DNA of 53,752 bases. It comes from an uncultured Verrucomicrobiota bacterium (lineage in GTDB: Bacteria; Verrucomicrobiota; Verrucomicrobiia; Verrucomicrobiales; Verrucomicrobiaceae). This document shows, in pieces, positions 27,148 to 35,465 of the stretch (its first letter is position 1; every line of letters starts with the position of its first letter). Under the pieces are notes generated by a model, which was given only the letters and a program-made list of their open reading frames with translations, had not been told where the DNA came from and did not search any database. The position numbers and the translations under genes are program-made. The stretch lies in assembly GCA_903848465.1 (NCBI GenBank), contig CAINGK010000214.1, positions 1 through 53,752 on the forward strand, in the 5' to 3' direction.

Positions 27148-28284
27148 TCAACCCGGCAGCGGTACGCGGATGGTGAAGACGGTGCGGACGCCCGGCTGGC
27201 TTTCCAGCTCGATGGTCCCGCCATGGGCCTCGACGGCGCGTTTGACGATGGATAGCCCCAGCCCTGCCCCTTTGGTATCCTGTGCCCGTTGGCGGGCACA
27301 GCGGAAGAAGCGCTGGAATACAAAGGGGGCATCCTCGGGGGCGATGCCCACGCCGTCGTCCGCGACGGTGAGGATGCATTCGTGCGCGGTCCAGCGCCCA
27401 CGAATCGTCAGCCGCAGCCCGGCGCGCAGATTTTCTTTGAGCGGGTTTTCGATCAGGTTGGTGAATATTTGATCCCAGTAAAAGCGATCTCCATTCAAGA
27501 AACCGCCTTCCGGTGGAAATTCCAAGGTGATGACCGCCTGCCGCAGTTGGACCAGAGGCGAGAGATGCTCCAGGGCATCCTGCACACAGCCGCGCACCAG
27601 AAAGGGCTCGGCCTTCAGTGTTTCGTCCTGGCCTTCCAGGCGGGTGAGCGTGAGCATGTCGTCGATGATGCGCATCATGCGGCGGCCGTGCTTTTCCATC
27701 ACATCCAGGCAGCGCGTGAGTGAGACGGTGTTTTTGATCATGCCGCTCTTGAGCGTCTCGATGTAGCCGTGGATGAGCGAGAGTGGCGTGCGCAGCTCAT
27801 GGCCAGCACTGGTGACGAAATCCCGACGGCGTTGCTGGGTCAGGTGGAATTCCGTGCGGTCTGCTACCACCACCCAGACGCCAGTGCGGATGCCTTCGTT
27901 CCAGGGAGAGGCGCTCAGGTGGTAATGGTGCTCATGATTCCATTCTCCCAGGTAGGGAAGCGTGAGCGTCATGTCTGACTCCACGCGCGCATGACGGCTG
28001 AGTGCCTCATTCACGATGCTCACCACGGATTCCAACCCGGTAACAGCCGCCAAGGCAGCGCCTACCTCAAGCTGATGCGGCAGAAACATGACGTTCATGG
28101 CCAGGTTCGCGAACACGATCACGCCGGCATCATCCACCACGAGAATGCCTTGGGGCACCTCGTTGAGAAGGGTACCGAAGAGGCGACAGTCGTCCTGCAT
28201 GCACATCAAGGAGGTGGTTTCCTCCCCATCACACTGCCGCTCAGCCTCCTGCGGTGCCACTGCCGTCATCGCCGCTGGGGTCAT
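27148..28284 (-). CDS. Soluble PhoR-like sensor histidine kinase
   Basis: 378 residues. A PAS-like domain (about 34-145, GTLLNEVPQGILVVDDAG) is followed by the HisKA dimerisation helix with phospho-acceptor His162 (SAGHELRTPLSLIHGYIETL). The HATPase domain has an N-box (TNLIENPLKEN), G1 (DDGVGI) and G2 (GAGLGLSIVK). No membrane helix or signal peptide is present, so unlike E. coli PhoR it should sense a cytoplasmic cue or a protein partner. In the N-box the usual Ala-x-Lys-Tyr/Phe is replaced by Pro-Leu-Lys-Glu. The ATG overlaps the response-regulator stop by 4 nt, so the two form a translationally coupled pair. Confidence 0.92.
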   Translation of the reverse strand: MTPAAMTAVAPQEAERQCDGEETTSLMCMQDDCRLFGTLLNEVPQGILVVDDAGVIVFANLAMNVMFLPHQLEVGAALAAVTGLESVVSIVNEALSRHARVESDMTLTLPYLGEWNHEHHYHLSASPWNEGIRTGVWVVVADRTEFHLTQQRRRDFVTSAGHELRTPLSLIHGYIETLKSGMIKNTVSLTRCLDVMEKHGRRMMRIIDDMLTLTRLEGQDETLKAEPFLVRGCVQDALEHLSPLVQLRQAVITLEFPPEGGFLNGDRFYWDQIFTNLIENPLKENLRAGLRLTIRGRWTAHECILTVADDGVGIAPEDAPFVFQRFFRCARQRAQDTKGAGLGLSIVKRAVEAHGGTIELESQPGVRTVFTIRVPLPG

Positions 28285-28979
28285 GAGTCAGTCGATTCCC
28301 CCACCACGCTTTGAAACAGATAGCCCTGCCGCCGCAGTGTGCCGATGTGCCGACCGTGATCGCCCAGCTTGTCGCGCAAGCGTTTGATGTGCGTGTCCAG
28401 CGTGCGCGAGTGCGTGTCATCCGCATAGCCCCAGACGGCGCTGAGCAGTTCGCTGCGCGAATGAATAACATCCGGGTTGGCCATCAGGGTGGTGATGAGC
28501 TTCAACTCCGTGATGGTCAGCTCGATGAGCTTGCCATTGATGGAGAGGGACATGTTCTTGCGGTCGAGCAGGAATTCGCCGATTCGCTGCTCGGCCAGCA
28601 TGACGACCTTCTGGGAACGACGCAGCACTGCGCCGATGCGGAGCATGAGTTCACGCGGGCTGAAGGGCTTGGTCAGGTAATCATCCGCGCCGCTCTCCAG
28701 TCCGGCGATGCGGTCATTGGTCTGCGCACGTGCGGTGAGCATGATCACTGGGATGTGCCGGGTGCGTGTGTCCGCACGCAACCTGCGATGCACCTGCACA
28801 CCGTCGATGCCTGGGAGCATGATGTCGAGGACGATGAGGTCCGGGGAGGTTCTAACGGCCAAGGGCAGCACTTCCAAACCATTGCCTACGGACTCGATTT
28901 CGTGACCTTCGCGTTGCAAATGAAGGCTCACAAGATCGACAATGTCCTTCTCGTCATCGACAACTAGGATTTTGCTCAT
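28281..28979 (-). CDS. OmpR/PhoB-family response regulator
   Basis: 232 residues from the ATG at 28979, which starts MSKILVVDDE exactly at the receiver domain; the frame continues upstream without homology. The receiver has the acidic pair D9-D10, phospho-acceptor D52 (LDIMLPG), T82 and K104 (TKPFSPREL). The winged-helix domain (about 130-225) has ELKLITTLMANP, the recognition region THIKRLRDKLGD and the wing RRQGYLF. PhoB is the closest well-known relative, and the soluble PhoR-like partner follows. Site D begins 7 nt before the start and sites E and F lie further up, suggesting autoregulation. Phosphate as the signal is an inference from family and from the PstS-like gene nearby. Confidence 0.93.
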   Translation of the reverse strand: MSKILVVDDEKDIVDLVSLHLQREGHEIESVGNGLEVLPLAVRTSPDLIVLDIMLPGIDGVQVHRRLRADTRTRHIPVIMLTARAQTNDRIAGLESGADDYLTKPFSPRELMLRIGAVLRRSQKVVMLAEQRIGEFLLDRKNMSLSINGKLIELTITELKLITTLMANPDVIHSRSELLSAVWGYADDTHSRTLDTHIKRLRDKLGDHGRHIGTLRRQGYLFQSVVGESTDS

Positions 28980-28985
28980 GTTTAA

Positions 28986-29001
28986 GTGACGAGACTGTGA
29001 C
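28986..29001 (-). promoter_or_regulatory. Operator-like 16-bp site D, 7 nt before the response-regulator start
   Basis: On the minus strand GTCACAGTCTCGTCAC. The half-sites CGTCAC repeat directly 11 bp apart, the spacing of a Pho box. It overlaps the position of a ribosome-binding site, none of which is visible. Confidence 0.6.
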
Positions 29002-29033
29002 GGCAAGAATGAGGCCCTGCCAAAGACAAGCGT

Positions 29034-29049
29034 GTTACGATCTCGTCGC
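29034..29049 (+). promoter_or_regulatory. Operator-like 16-bp site E
   Basis: GTTACGATCTCGTCGC, 55 nt upstream of the response-regulator start, shares 12 of 16 positions with site F, 39 bp away in the same orientation. Confidence 0.55.
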
Positions 29050-29072
29050 ATAGTTGGGGTGCGAGATGAATG

Positions 29073-29088
29073 GTGACGATTTCGTTGC
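29073..29088 (+). promoter_or_regulatory. Operator-like 16-bp site F
   Basis: GTGACGATTTCGTTGC, best match to the motif consensus GTNACGATTTCGTYRC. It lies between the divergent response-regulator gene and the small membrane ORF. Confidence 0.55.
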
Positions 29089-29213
29089 AGTAAGAGCGCA
29101 AGAAAACGCCCGAGCAAGCGCGTGTGGCGGATGTGATGTGACGAACAGCGGCGGACTGACGCTCTCAGTGATAGGCAGGCACTCACATCAGCAGACGTCC
29201 GTGCCTTCGTGCG

Positions 29214-29229
29214 GCAACGGTTTTGTGAC
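29214..29229 (-). promoter_or_regulatory. Operator-like 16-bp site G
   Basis: On the minus strand GTCACAAAACCGTTGC. It is 44 nt before the ATG of the small plus-strand membrane ORF, so it may control that gene rather than the regulator. Confidence 0.5.
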
Positions 29230-29272
29230 GCGTTCGAGATTGAGGCGCCCCCTTAACATTTCATGATGCAGA

Positions 29273-29503
29273 ATGTTCCCTTCCCGAGATACCGAACTCC
29301 AAAACTTTCTCGAATGGCGCCGTCAGACGCGTTTCGTTCGCCGCTACGGCGGCCCGATCTTGGCGTGTACTCTGTTTATCACCTGCATTTGGTTCGTGTG
29401 GCGCGCGCGGCATCCAGACCTGCCCGCACACGGCTTGAGCATCGAAGCCAGTCAGTCGCATGACATTGACCGTTACTTGCAAGTAGCCAAACGGGGGCGT
29501 TGA
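29273..29503 (+). CDS. Possible small single-pass membrane protein
   Basis: 76 residues: a charged N-terminus (NFLEWRRQTRFVRRYGG), one strong membrane helix (about 28-44, ILACTLFITCIWFVW) and a positively charged juxtamembrane RARHP. This follows the positive-inside rule only weakly. No family was recognised. It lies divergently from the response regulator with site G upstream. A competing overlapping frame at 29263-29463 has no membrane pattern. Real coding is likely but not certain. Confidence 0.5.
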   Translation: MFPSRDTELQNFLEWRRQTRFVRRYGGPILACTLFITCIWFVWRARHPDLPAHGLSIEASQSHDIDRYLQVAKRGR

Positions 29504-29540
29504 TCGACGGCTGAGTCCCTGACCTGGACGCACCAACACC

Positions 29541-29612
29541 GTGACGAAAAGGTTTCACTAAGCGTCTTTCAAGCGCCCGCCCAAGAGGCGACTCAAGTGA
29601 CAAGGCCGTTTC
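29541..29612 (+). promoter_or_regulatory. Two degenerate GTGAC-N6-GTTTC elements before the metallophosphoesterase
   Basis: GTGACGAAAAGGTTTC (29541-29556) and GTGACAAGGCCGTTTC (29597-29612) share a half-site and the 11-bp spacing of sites A-G but miss the GTYRC end. They may be weak sites of the same regulator or chance matches. Confidence 0.25.
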
Positions 29613-29667
29613 TATTCACAATCCATCCGCCGCTGTGATGGGGTGAATAACACCACCTTCAACACTC

Positions 29668-30522
29668 ATGAAAACCAAACTTCGCATCAAGACTTTGTTC
29701 ATGTCCGATGTTCATCTTGGAATGGCAGACTCCAAGGCCGTGCAGGCGGCGCATCTGATCCGCCACTGCAAGTGTGAAAAGCTGGTGCTCAATGGCGACA
29801 TCATTGACGTGTGGGCGCTGAAGAGCTCCGGGCGCTGGACGCCGGAGCACACGCATTTTGTCCGCACCGTGCTCAAGAAGATGGAAAAGGAAGGCACCGA
29901 GGTCATCTACCTGCGCGGCAACCACGATGACATCCTCGAAAAATTTCTTCCCTTTAAGCTCGCTGGACTCTCCCTCGTGGATGAGCACATCCATGAGTCA
30001 CCGCATGGCCGCTATCTCGTCGTCCATGGTGACGGCTTTGACCATGTGACCACGAACCACGTATGGCTGGCCAAAGTGGGAGCCGTGGGCTATGAGCTGC
30101 TGCTGCGCCTGAACCGCGCCTACAACGCTTGGCTGCGCTGGCGCAACAAGGAAGCCTTTTCGCTCAGCCGCTGGGTGAAAATGAAGGTGAAGCACGCCGT
30201 CAGCTTCGTGGGTCGTTATGAAGAGCAACTGCAAAAGCTTGCCCGCTGGAAGAATTGCCAAGGCATCATCTGCGGGCACATCCACACGCCAGCGGACAAG
30301 ATGATCGACAATGTTCACTACCTCAATTCAGGCGACTGGGTGGAGAGCATGACCGTGATCGTCGAACACCTTGACCGCAGCTTCGAAGTGCTGAGCTACC
30401 ACGACTTCTGCCGTCTGACCGGACGCCAACCGAAAGGCACGGACGTGAGCTTTAATGTCAGCGACATCAGAGAACGACCGCTCGCCCTGCCAGCACCGCA
30501 GGAAGAACTGGTCATGGCCTGA
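29668..30522 (+). CDS. Metallophosphoesterase, LpxH-like (UDP-2,3-diacylglucosamine diphosphatase type)
   Basis: 284 residues with the full calcineurin-type dinuclear metal site: SDVHLG (D14, H16), NGDIIDVW, RGNHDD, VVHGDGFD and CGHIHTP. No signal peptide. The LpxH-like family hydrolyses UDP-2,3-diacylglucosamine to lipid X in lipid A synthesis; the DVHLG and GDIIDxW motifs and length (LpxH is about 240) favour this group. The C-terminal 30-40 residues are an extra tail. It stands alone, starting 164 nt after the small membrane ORF. A broader phosphoesterase role is the alternative. Confidence 0.85.
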   Translation: MKTKLRIKTLFMSDVHLGMADSKAVQAAHLIRHCKCEKLVLNGDIIDVWALKSSGRWTPEHTHFVRTVLKKMEKEGTEVIYLRGNHDDILEKFLPFKLAGLSLVDEHIHESPHGRYLVVHGDGFDHVTTNHVWLAKVGAVGYELLLRLNRAYNAWLRWRNKEAFSLSRWVKMKVKHAVSFVGRYEEQLQKLARWKNCQGIICGHIHTPADKMIDNVHYLNSGDWVESMTVIVEHLDRSFEVLSYHDFCRLTGRQPKGTDVSFNVSDIRERPLALPAPQEELVMA

Positions 30523-30684
30523 TCATTGCAGCCAGGAGAAACATCTGCCATTCCAGGCTCAATCCAGCTCGGAATGCACCCCAAAACATAGGCTCCAAGC
30601 CTACCCAATCCTACCGTGTGGCGGAGTCGCCTGCGCAGAGCGTAGGAATGCGTGAATGGATTGCAATTCTTCGCGCTACCGCGC

Positions 30685-30712
30685 TTTACTTTGGGGCTGT
30701 TTTGCATAGTAT
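30685..30712 (+). promoter_or_regulatory. Candidate promoter of the RND efflux genes
   Basis: TTTACT (30685-30690) and TAGTAT (30707-30712), each 4 of 6 to the sigma-70 consensus, with a 16-nt spacer. About 75 nt before the chosen adaptor start. Weak match. Confidence 0.3.
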
Positions 30713-30790
30713 CGTCCACTCAACATGAGAAACAGTTCCCACAGCGTCTTGGTTCGGCATTCCACCCCCCTCGGAACCTATCATACGCCA

Positions 30791-31900
30791 ATGATGCGTC
30801 GAGTCGCACGGCCATTCCTCCTCGGTGCGTGTCTGCTGGCCGCTTTGACTCTCAGTGGCTGCCATGACAAGATGGCCGGGCATGAAGAAGAAGAAGAGGA
30901 GCCTGGGCTGGTGCTGACCAAGCCCATCCGCAGGGACACGGTGCTGACGCGGGATTACGTGTGTCAGATCCGCTCCTGCCGAAACATTGAGATTCGCGCA
31001 TTGGAGCGCGGTTACCTCGAAGTCGTCAATGTGAAGGAAGGCCAGTGGGTGAAAGAAGGCGACTTCATGTTCAAGATCCTGCCGAGGGTTTTCAATGCGA
31101 TGGTCAAGCGCGCTGAGGCCGAGGCCCAGGTGGCGAAGGTGGAATATGAAAACACCCAGCGCCTGCTGGACAACAATGTGGTCTCTGACAAAGAACTAGC
31201 CATGGCGAAGGCCAAATGGGATGAACGACTCGCGCATGTGAGCTTGGCGAATACCCACCTGGGTTTCACCACCATCAATGCGCCGTTTTCCGGCCTGATG
31301 GACCGCCTGCGCCTGCGGAATGGCAGCCTCGTGAATGAGGGAGATCTGCTGACCACGCTGTCTGATAACAGCGAGATGTGGGTCTATTTCAATGTACCTG
31401 AGGCGGACTATCTGGATTACTCATCTCGGGCCGCCACCGAAGAGAGCAAGAACGTCAAACTGCTCATGGCCAATGGCGAGATCTTTGACCAGCCCGGCCA
31501 CGTGAATGTGATCGAAGCGGAATTTAACAACAAGACCGGCACCATCCCCTTCCGTGCGGATTTCCCGAATCCCAAAGGCCTCCTCCGTCACGGAGAGACG
31601 GGCAGCATCCGCATGCAGGAAACGGTGAAAAACGCCCTGCTGGTGCCCCAGAAGGCGACGTTTGAACTCGGCGACGAGCACTTTATCTTCACGGTCAACA
31701 AGGACCACGTAATCAAGCAGCAGAAGATCACCATCGCCAAGGAACTCGAAGATCTGTTCGTCGTGAGTGAAGGATTGACTGAAAATGACACGATCATTTT
31801 CGAAGGGATGCGCCAGGCACATGATGGTGACCATGCCGAAGATTTCCGCTTTGAAGAGACGAAAGAGGCGTATGCCCACTTGAAGCTCAAAGCGGAATAG
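30791..31900 (+). CDS. RND efflux periplasmic adaptor lipoprotein (AcrA/MexA type)
   Basis: 369 residues from the ATG at 30791; a frame start at 30725 would add 22 residues before the signal sequence. A lipoprotein signal with lipobox LSGC puts the lipidated Cys at residue 24. A Glu-rich spacer (six Glu) follows. The lipoyl/barrel-sandwich halves (IEIRALERGYLEVVNVKEGQ and TTINAPFSGLMDRLRLRNGS) flank a helical hairpin (about 100-155). Beta-barrel and membrane-proximal domains follow (WVYFNVPEADYLDY, ALLVPQKATFEL). The pump gene starts 18 nt after its stop. No TolC-type outer-membrane gene is present here. Confidence 0.93.
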   Translation: MMRRVARPFLLGACLLAALTLSGCHDKMAGHEEEEEEPGLVLTKPIRRDTVLTRDYVCQIRSCRNIEIRALERGYLEVVNVKEGQWVKEGDFMFKILPRVFNAMVKRAEAEAQVAKVEYENTQRLLDNNVVSDKELAMAKAKWDERLAHVSLANTHLGFTTINAPFSGLMDRLRLRNGSLVNEGDLLTTLSDNSEMWVYFNVPEADYLDYSSRAATEESKNVKLLMANGEIFDQPGHVNVIEAEFNNKTGTIPFRADFPNPKGLLRHGETGSIRMQETVKNALLVPQKATFELGDEHFIFTVNKDHVIKQQKITIAKELEDLFVVSEGLTENDTIIFEGMRQAHDGDHAEDFRFEETKEAYAHLKLKAE

Positions 31901-31918
31901 CGGCATCGTCCAACCACC

Positions 31919-34900
31919 ATGTTCTCGAAGATCCTGCAGAGGCCTGCCCTGGCCATCGTGATCTCGTTGCTTATCCTCTTTCTGGGGGCGCTTTCGATTT
32001 TCCGTCTGCCGATTTCGCAGTTTCCCAATGTGGCACCGGTGGTGGTGATGGTGAACATCACATTCCCAGGGGCTAGCGCGAAGGTGCTGGAGGAGTCTGT
32101 GCTGGTAATGCTGGACCAGTCAATCAATGGCGTGCAGGACATGAAGTACATGATGTCCGACGCGACGAGCGCCGGAGAGGCGACGATCCAGGTGGTCTTC
32201 CACCTGGGGACGGACCCAAACGTTGCGACGGTGAACGTGCTGAACCGGGTGAATCAGGTGAAAAACCAGCTCCCGCCGCTGGTGCAGCGGGAGGGCATCA
32301 TCGTGAACAACGTGAGCCCGAACATGCTCATGTACGTGAACCTCTTCAGCACGAACAAGGACGCGGACATGCAGTTCCTCTTCAATTACGCCTATGTTCA
32401 GTTGCAGCCGGAGTTGGCACGCACCCGCGGGGTGGGCCAGGTGCGCATCCTGGGCACGCGAAACTATGCGATGCGCATCTGGCTGAAGCCGGACCGCATG
32501 CGTGCCTACAATGTGTCCACGGCAGATGTGATGAAAGCGCTGGAGGAGCAGAGCGTGATCGGTACGCCGGGGCGGCTGGGGCGGGCGGATGCGCAGCGAT
32601 CCCAGGCGCTGGAATATGTGCTGACCTACAAGGGACGTTACAACACGGCAGAGCAGTACGAAAAAGTGATCCTGCGGGCGACGGAGAGCGGCGAAATTTT
32701 GCGACTGCGGGACGTGGCGCGGGTGGAGCTGGGCAGTGAGTTTTATGACCTGTATTCGGACATCGACGGGAAACCTTCGGCGGCGATCGTCATCAAGCAG
32801 AGCTACAACAGCAACGCGAATGAGGTGATCAAGCTGCTCAAGGCGCGGCTGGAGCTGATGAAGCGCAAGAGCTTTCCGGCAGGCATGGACTACGAGATCA
32901 GCTATGATGTGTCGAAGTTCCTGGATGCCTCGATCGAGAAGGTGCTGCACACGCTGATGGAAGCCTTCATCCTGGTGTCCTTGGTGGTGTTTGTGTTTCT
33001 GGGGGACTGGCGCAGCACTCTGATCCCGACGCTGGCTGTGCCGGTATCTTTGGTGGGGGCGTTTTTCCTGATGCAGATGTGCGGGGTGAGCATCAACCTG
33101 ATCACGCTGTTTGCGCTGGTGCTGGCGATCGGCATCGTGGTGGACGACCCTATCGTGGTGGTGGAGGCGGTGCATGCGAAGATGCACGGGACGAAGTACA
33201 CTCCGTATGAGGCGGTGCAGAAGGTGATGGTGGAGATCGCCGGGGCGGTGATCGCCATCACGCTAGTGATGACGGCGGTGTTTGTGCCGGTGACGTTTAT
33301 GTCAGGGCCGGTGGGGGTGTTTTATCGGGAGTTTTCCATCACCATGGCCTCGGCGATCATTCTTTCCGGCATCATGGCTCTGACGCTGACGCCGGTGCTG
33401 TGCGCGATGATTTTGCGGCGGCCGGAGGAGCAGCACGCACACAAGCACAAACGGCGCGGGCCGGTAGAGTGGCTGCTGGAACACTTTAACACCGCCTTTG
33501 AGAAGTTGACGAATGTGTATGTGATCCTGCTGAAGAGGATCGTACACCGCAAGAGCATCACGCTGGGTATCCTGGCGCTGGCGGGCGCGGCCATCTATGG
33601 GGTGAACCAGGAGATCTCGCCAGGATTCATTCCGGCAGAAGACCAGGGCATGATCTACGCCATCCTGCAGACGCCGCCGGGTTCCACACTGGAGCGCACG
33701 TTTGCGAAGTCGCTGGAGCTGGAGAAGATCGCCAAGGAGATCCCGGGCGTCCAGTCCATCTCATCGCTGGCGGGTTATGAGGTGCTCACGGAGGGGCGCG
33801 GGTCCAATGCGGGCACCTGTTTGATCAACCTGAAAAACTGGTCTGAGCGGAAGATGAACTCGCACCAGATCATCGCTGAGCTGGAGAAAAAATGCCGCGC
33901 TATCTCAGGGGTGAAGCTGGAGTTTTACGAACCGCCAGCGGTGCCGGGTTATGGGGCTGCGGGGGGCTTCTCCCTGCGCTTGCTGGACAAGACCAGCAGT
34001 GGGAATTACGAGCGGCTGCAGGTGGTGAATGATGAATTCATGGAGGCGCTGAAAAAGCGCAAGGAACTGCACGGTCTGTTCAGCTTTTTCAGCGCAAACT
34101 ACCCACAGCTCGACATCGAGATCGACAACCAGATGGCGATGCAGAAGGGCGTCTCCATCAAGACCGCGATGGAAAGCCTCGCCATCCTGGTGGCGAGCAC
34201 TTATGAGCAGGGGTTCGTCAGATTTGGCCGGTTCTGGAAACTCTATGTGCAGGCGGACCCGAACTACCGCGAGATGCCGAAGGACCTGCAGGACCTGTAT
34301 GTGGGGAATGACAAGGGGGAGATGGTGCCCTTCTCGGAATTTGTGGTTTTGAAGCAGAAGCAGGGGCTCAATGAAATCACCCGCTACAATGCCTACCCGG
34401 CGCCATCCATTCAGGGGGCACCAGCAGATGGGTACAGCAGCGGGGACGCCATCAAGGCGGTGCAGGAAGTGGCGGAAAAGACGCTGCCACGCGGCTATGA
34501 CATCGGCTGGGCCGGGCTCGCGTTTGATGAGGTGGGCCGTGGGAATGAGGCGATCTACATCTTCATCGTGGTGCTGCTGTTTGTGTACCTGGTCTTGGTC
34601 GGGCAGTATGAGAGCTTTCTGCTGCCGCTGGCGGTGATCCTGTCCCTGCCCATCGGGGTGATGGGCTCCTTTGTGATGCTGCACACCTTTGGCCTGGACA
34701 ACGACATCTATGCCCAGGTGGGGCTGATCATGCTGGTGGGGCTCCTCGGGAAGAACGCGATTTTGATCGTGGAATTTGCCACGCAGAAACATCAGCAGGG
34801 CATGTCGATTCTCGAAGCGGCCATCGAGGGCGGACGGGTGCGCTTCCGTCCGATTTTGATGACGTCGTTTGCCTTCATCGCGGGGATGATTCCTCTGCTC

Positions 34901-35089
34901 CGCGCCTCCGGTGCGGGTGCCATCGCCAACAAGACCATCGGTGCCTCAGCCGCAGGAGGCATGCTGCTGGGGACGCTGGTCGGCCTGCTGGTGATTCCCG
35001 GACTGTACTACCTCTTTGCCACCCTCGCAGACCGCAGGAAGTTGCTACCGGACGAGCGGAACATGCCACTGAGTGAAGTCGATCAGTGA
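31919..35089 (+). CDS. RND multidrug efflux pump (AcrB/MexB type, HAE1 family)
   Basis: 1,056 residues, full length for the family. The N-terminal helix (ALAIVISLLILFLGALSIF) is followed by two periplasmic halves. The proton-relay residues of helix 4 are V408-D409-D410, but in the unusual context DDPIVVVEAV instead of DDAIVVVENV. The helix 10 Lys is K945 (LLGKNAILIVEFA). The paired adaptor lies upstream with 18 nt spacing. Substrate cannot be told from the sequence. The long minus-strand frames opposite this gene are codon-bias shadows. Confidence 0.95.
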   Translation: MFSKILQRPALAIVISLLILFLGALSIFRLPISQFPNVAPVVVMVNITFPGASAKVLEESVLVMLDQSINGVQDMKYMMSDATSAGEATIQVVFHLGTDPNVATVNVLNRVNQVKNQLPPLVQREGIIVNNVSPNMLMYVNLFSTNKDADMQFLFNYAYVQLQPELARTRGVGQVRILGTRNYAMRIWLKPDRMRAYNVSTADVMKALEEQSVIGTPGRLGRADAQRSQALEYVLTYKGRYNTAEQYEKVILRATESGEILRLRDVARVELGSEFYDLYSDIDGKPSAAIVIKQSYNSNANEVIKLLKARLELMKRKSFPAGMDYEISYDVSKFLDASIEKVLHTLMEAFILVSLVVFVFLGDWRSTLIPTLAVPVSLVGAFFLMQMCGVSINLITLFALVLAIGIVVDDPIVVVEAVHAKMHGTKYTPYEAVQKVMVEIAGAVIAITLVMTAVFVPVTFMSGPVGVFYREFSITMASAIILSGIMALTLTPVLCAMILRRPEEQHAHKHKRRGPVEWLLEHFNTAFEKLTNVYVILLKRIVHRKSITLGILALAGAAIYGVNQEISPGFIPAEDQGMIYAILQTPPGSTLERTFAKSLELEKIAKEIPGVQSISSLAGYEVLTEGRGSNAGTCLINLKNWSERKMNSHQIIAELEKKCRAISGVKLEFYEPPAVPGYGAAGGFSLRLLDKTSSGNYERLQVVNDEFMEALKKRKELHGLFSFFSANYPQLDIEIDNQMAMQKGVSIKTAMESLAILVASTYEQGFVRFGRFWKLYVQADPNYREMPKDLQDLYVGNDKGEMVPFSEFVVLKQKQGLNEITRYNAYPAPSIQGAPADGYSSGDAIKAVQEVAEKTLPRGYDIGWAGLAFDEVGRGNEAIYIFIVVLLFVYLVLVGQYESFLLPLAVILSLPIGVMGSFVMLHTFGLDNDIYAQVGLIMLVGLLGKNAILIVEFATQKHQQGMSILEAAIEGGRVRFRPILMTSFAFIAGMIPLLRASGAGAIANKTIGASAAGGMLLGTLVGLLVIPGLYYLFATLADRRKLLPDERNMPLSEVDQ

Positions 35090-35465
35090 GGTGCGGACGC
35101 ACGCCCACCGCAGGTAGGGCGGTTTGTCCTCAAGCCGCCGCAGTCTGTCACCTCGCAATCACACCGGTAAGCCACCCCGCGCTCCGCTGCCCCCCTCTCG
35201 CTCCCCCGCCGAGCATCACCACGCCCTCTTTCCAGAACCCAGCTTTCGGAAAACACCATAAGCGCCTGCTTAGCCCAATCCAAGATGGGGGTTTAATGAA
35301 CCAGGCACGCGGTGACCGACAGTGGCCGGTGGCTGTAATTTCAATGTTTTCCATGCTTAACACCTATTTCGACACCCCCAACCTGAATTGAAAATGACCT
35401 GCCTGCTGCCCAAACATCCCCCTGCCCAAGCGGTGTGTGAAAGCAGATGACCCGACTCAACCATC
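35090..35465. other. Gene-free stretch of 376 nt after the pump gene
   Basis: Contains a stable hairpin at 35118-35139 and otherwise pyrimidine-rich sequence. No ORF with a recognisable product, and no promoter for the LuxR-type gene could be singled out. Confidence 0.45.
35118..35139. repeat. Hairpin, possible end of the efflux operon
   Basis: Arms of 9 nt (35118-35126 and 35131-35139) pair with one G-U wobble around TCCT, 28 nt past the pump stop. No T-tract, so it is a REP-like stem or weak terminator. Confidence 0.45.

Noticed and set aside
31950..31970. GTGATCTCGTTGC match to part of the operator motif
   Set aside because: It lies inside the RND pump gene and lacks the GTNAC half-site; chance match.
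32120..33187. 355-codon minus-strand frame inside the RND pump
   Set aside because: Very His/Gln/Arg-rich shadow of a well-supported gene.
35150..35166. GTCACCTCGCAATCAC as an eighth operator
   Set aside because: The second half-site breaks the GTYRC pattern and it is far from the regulator; not counted.
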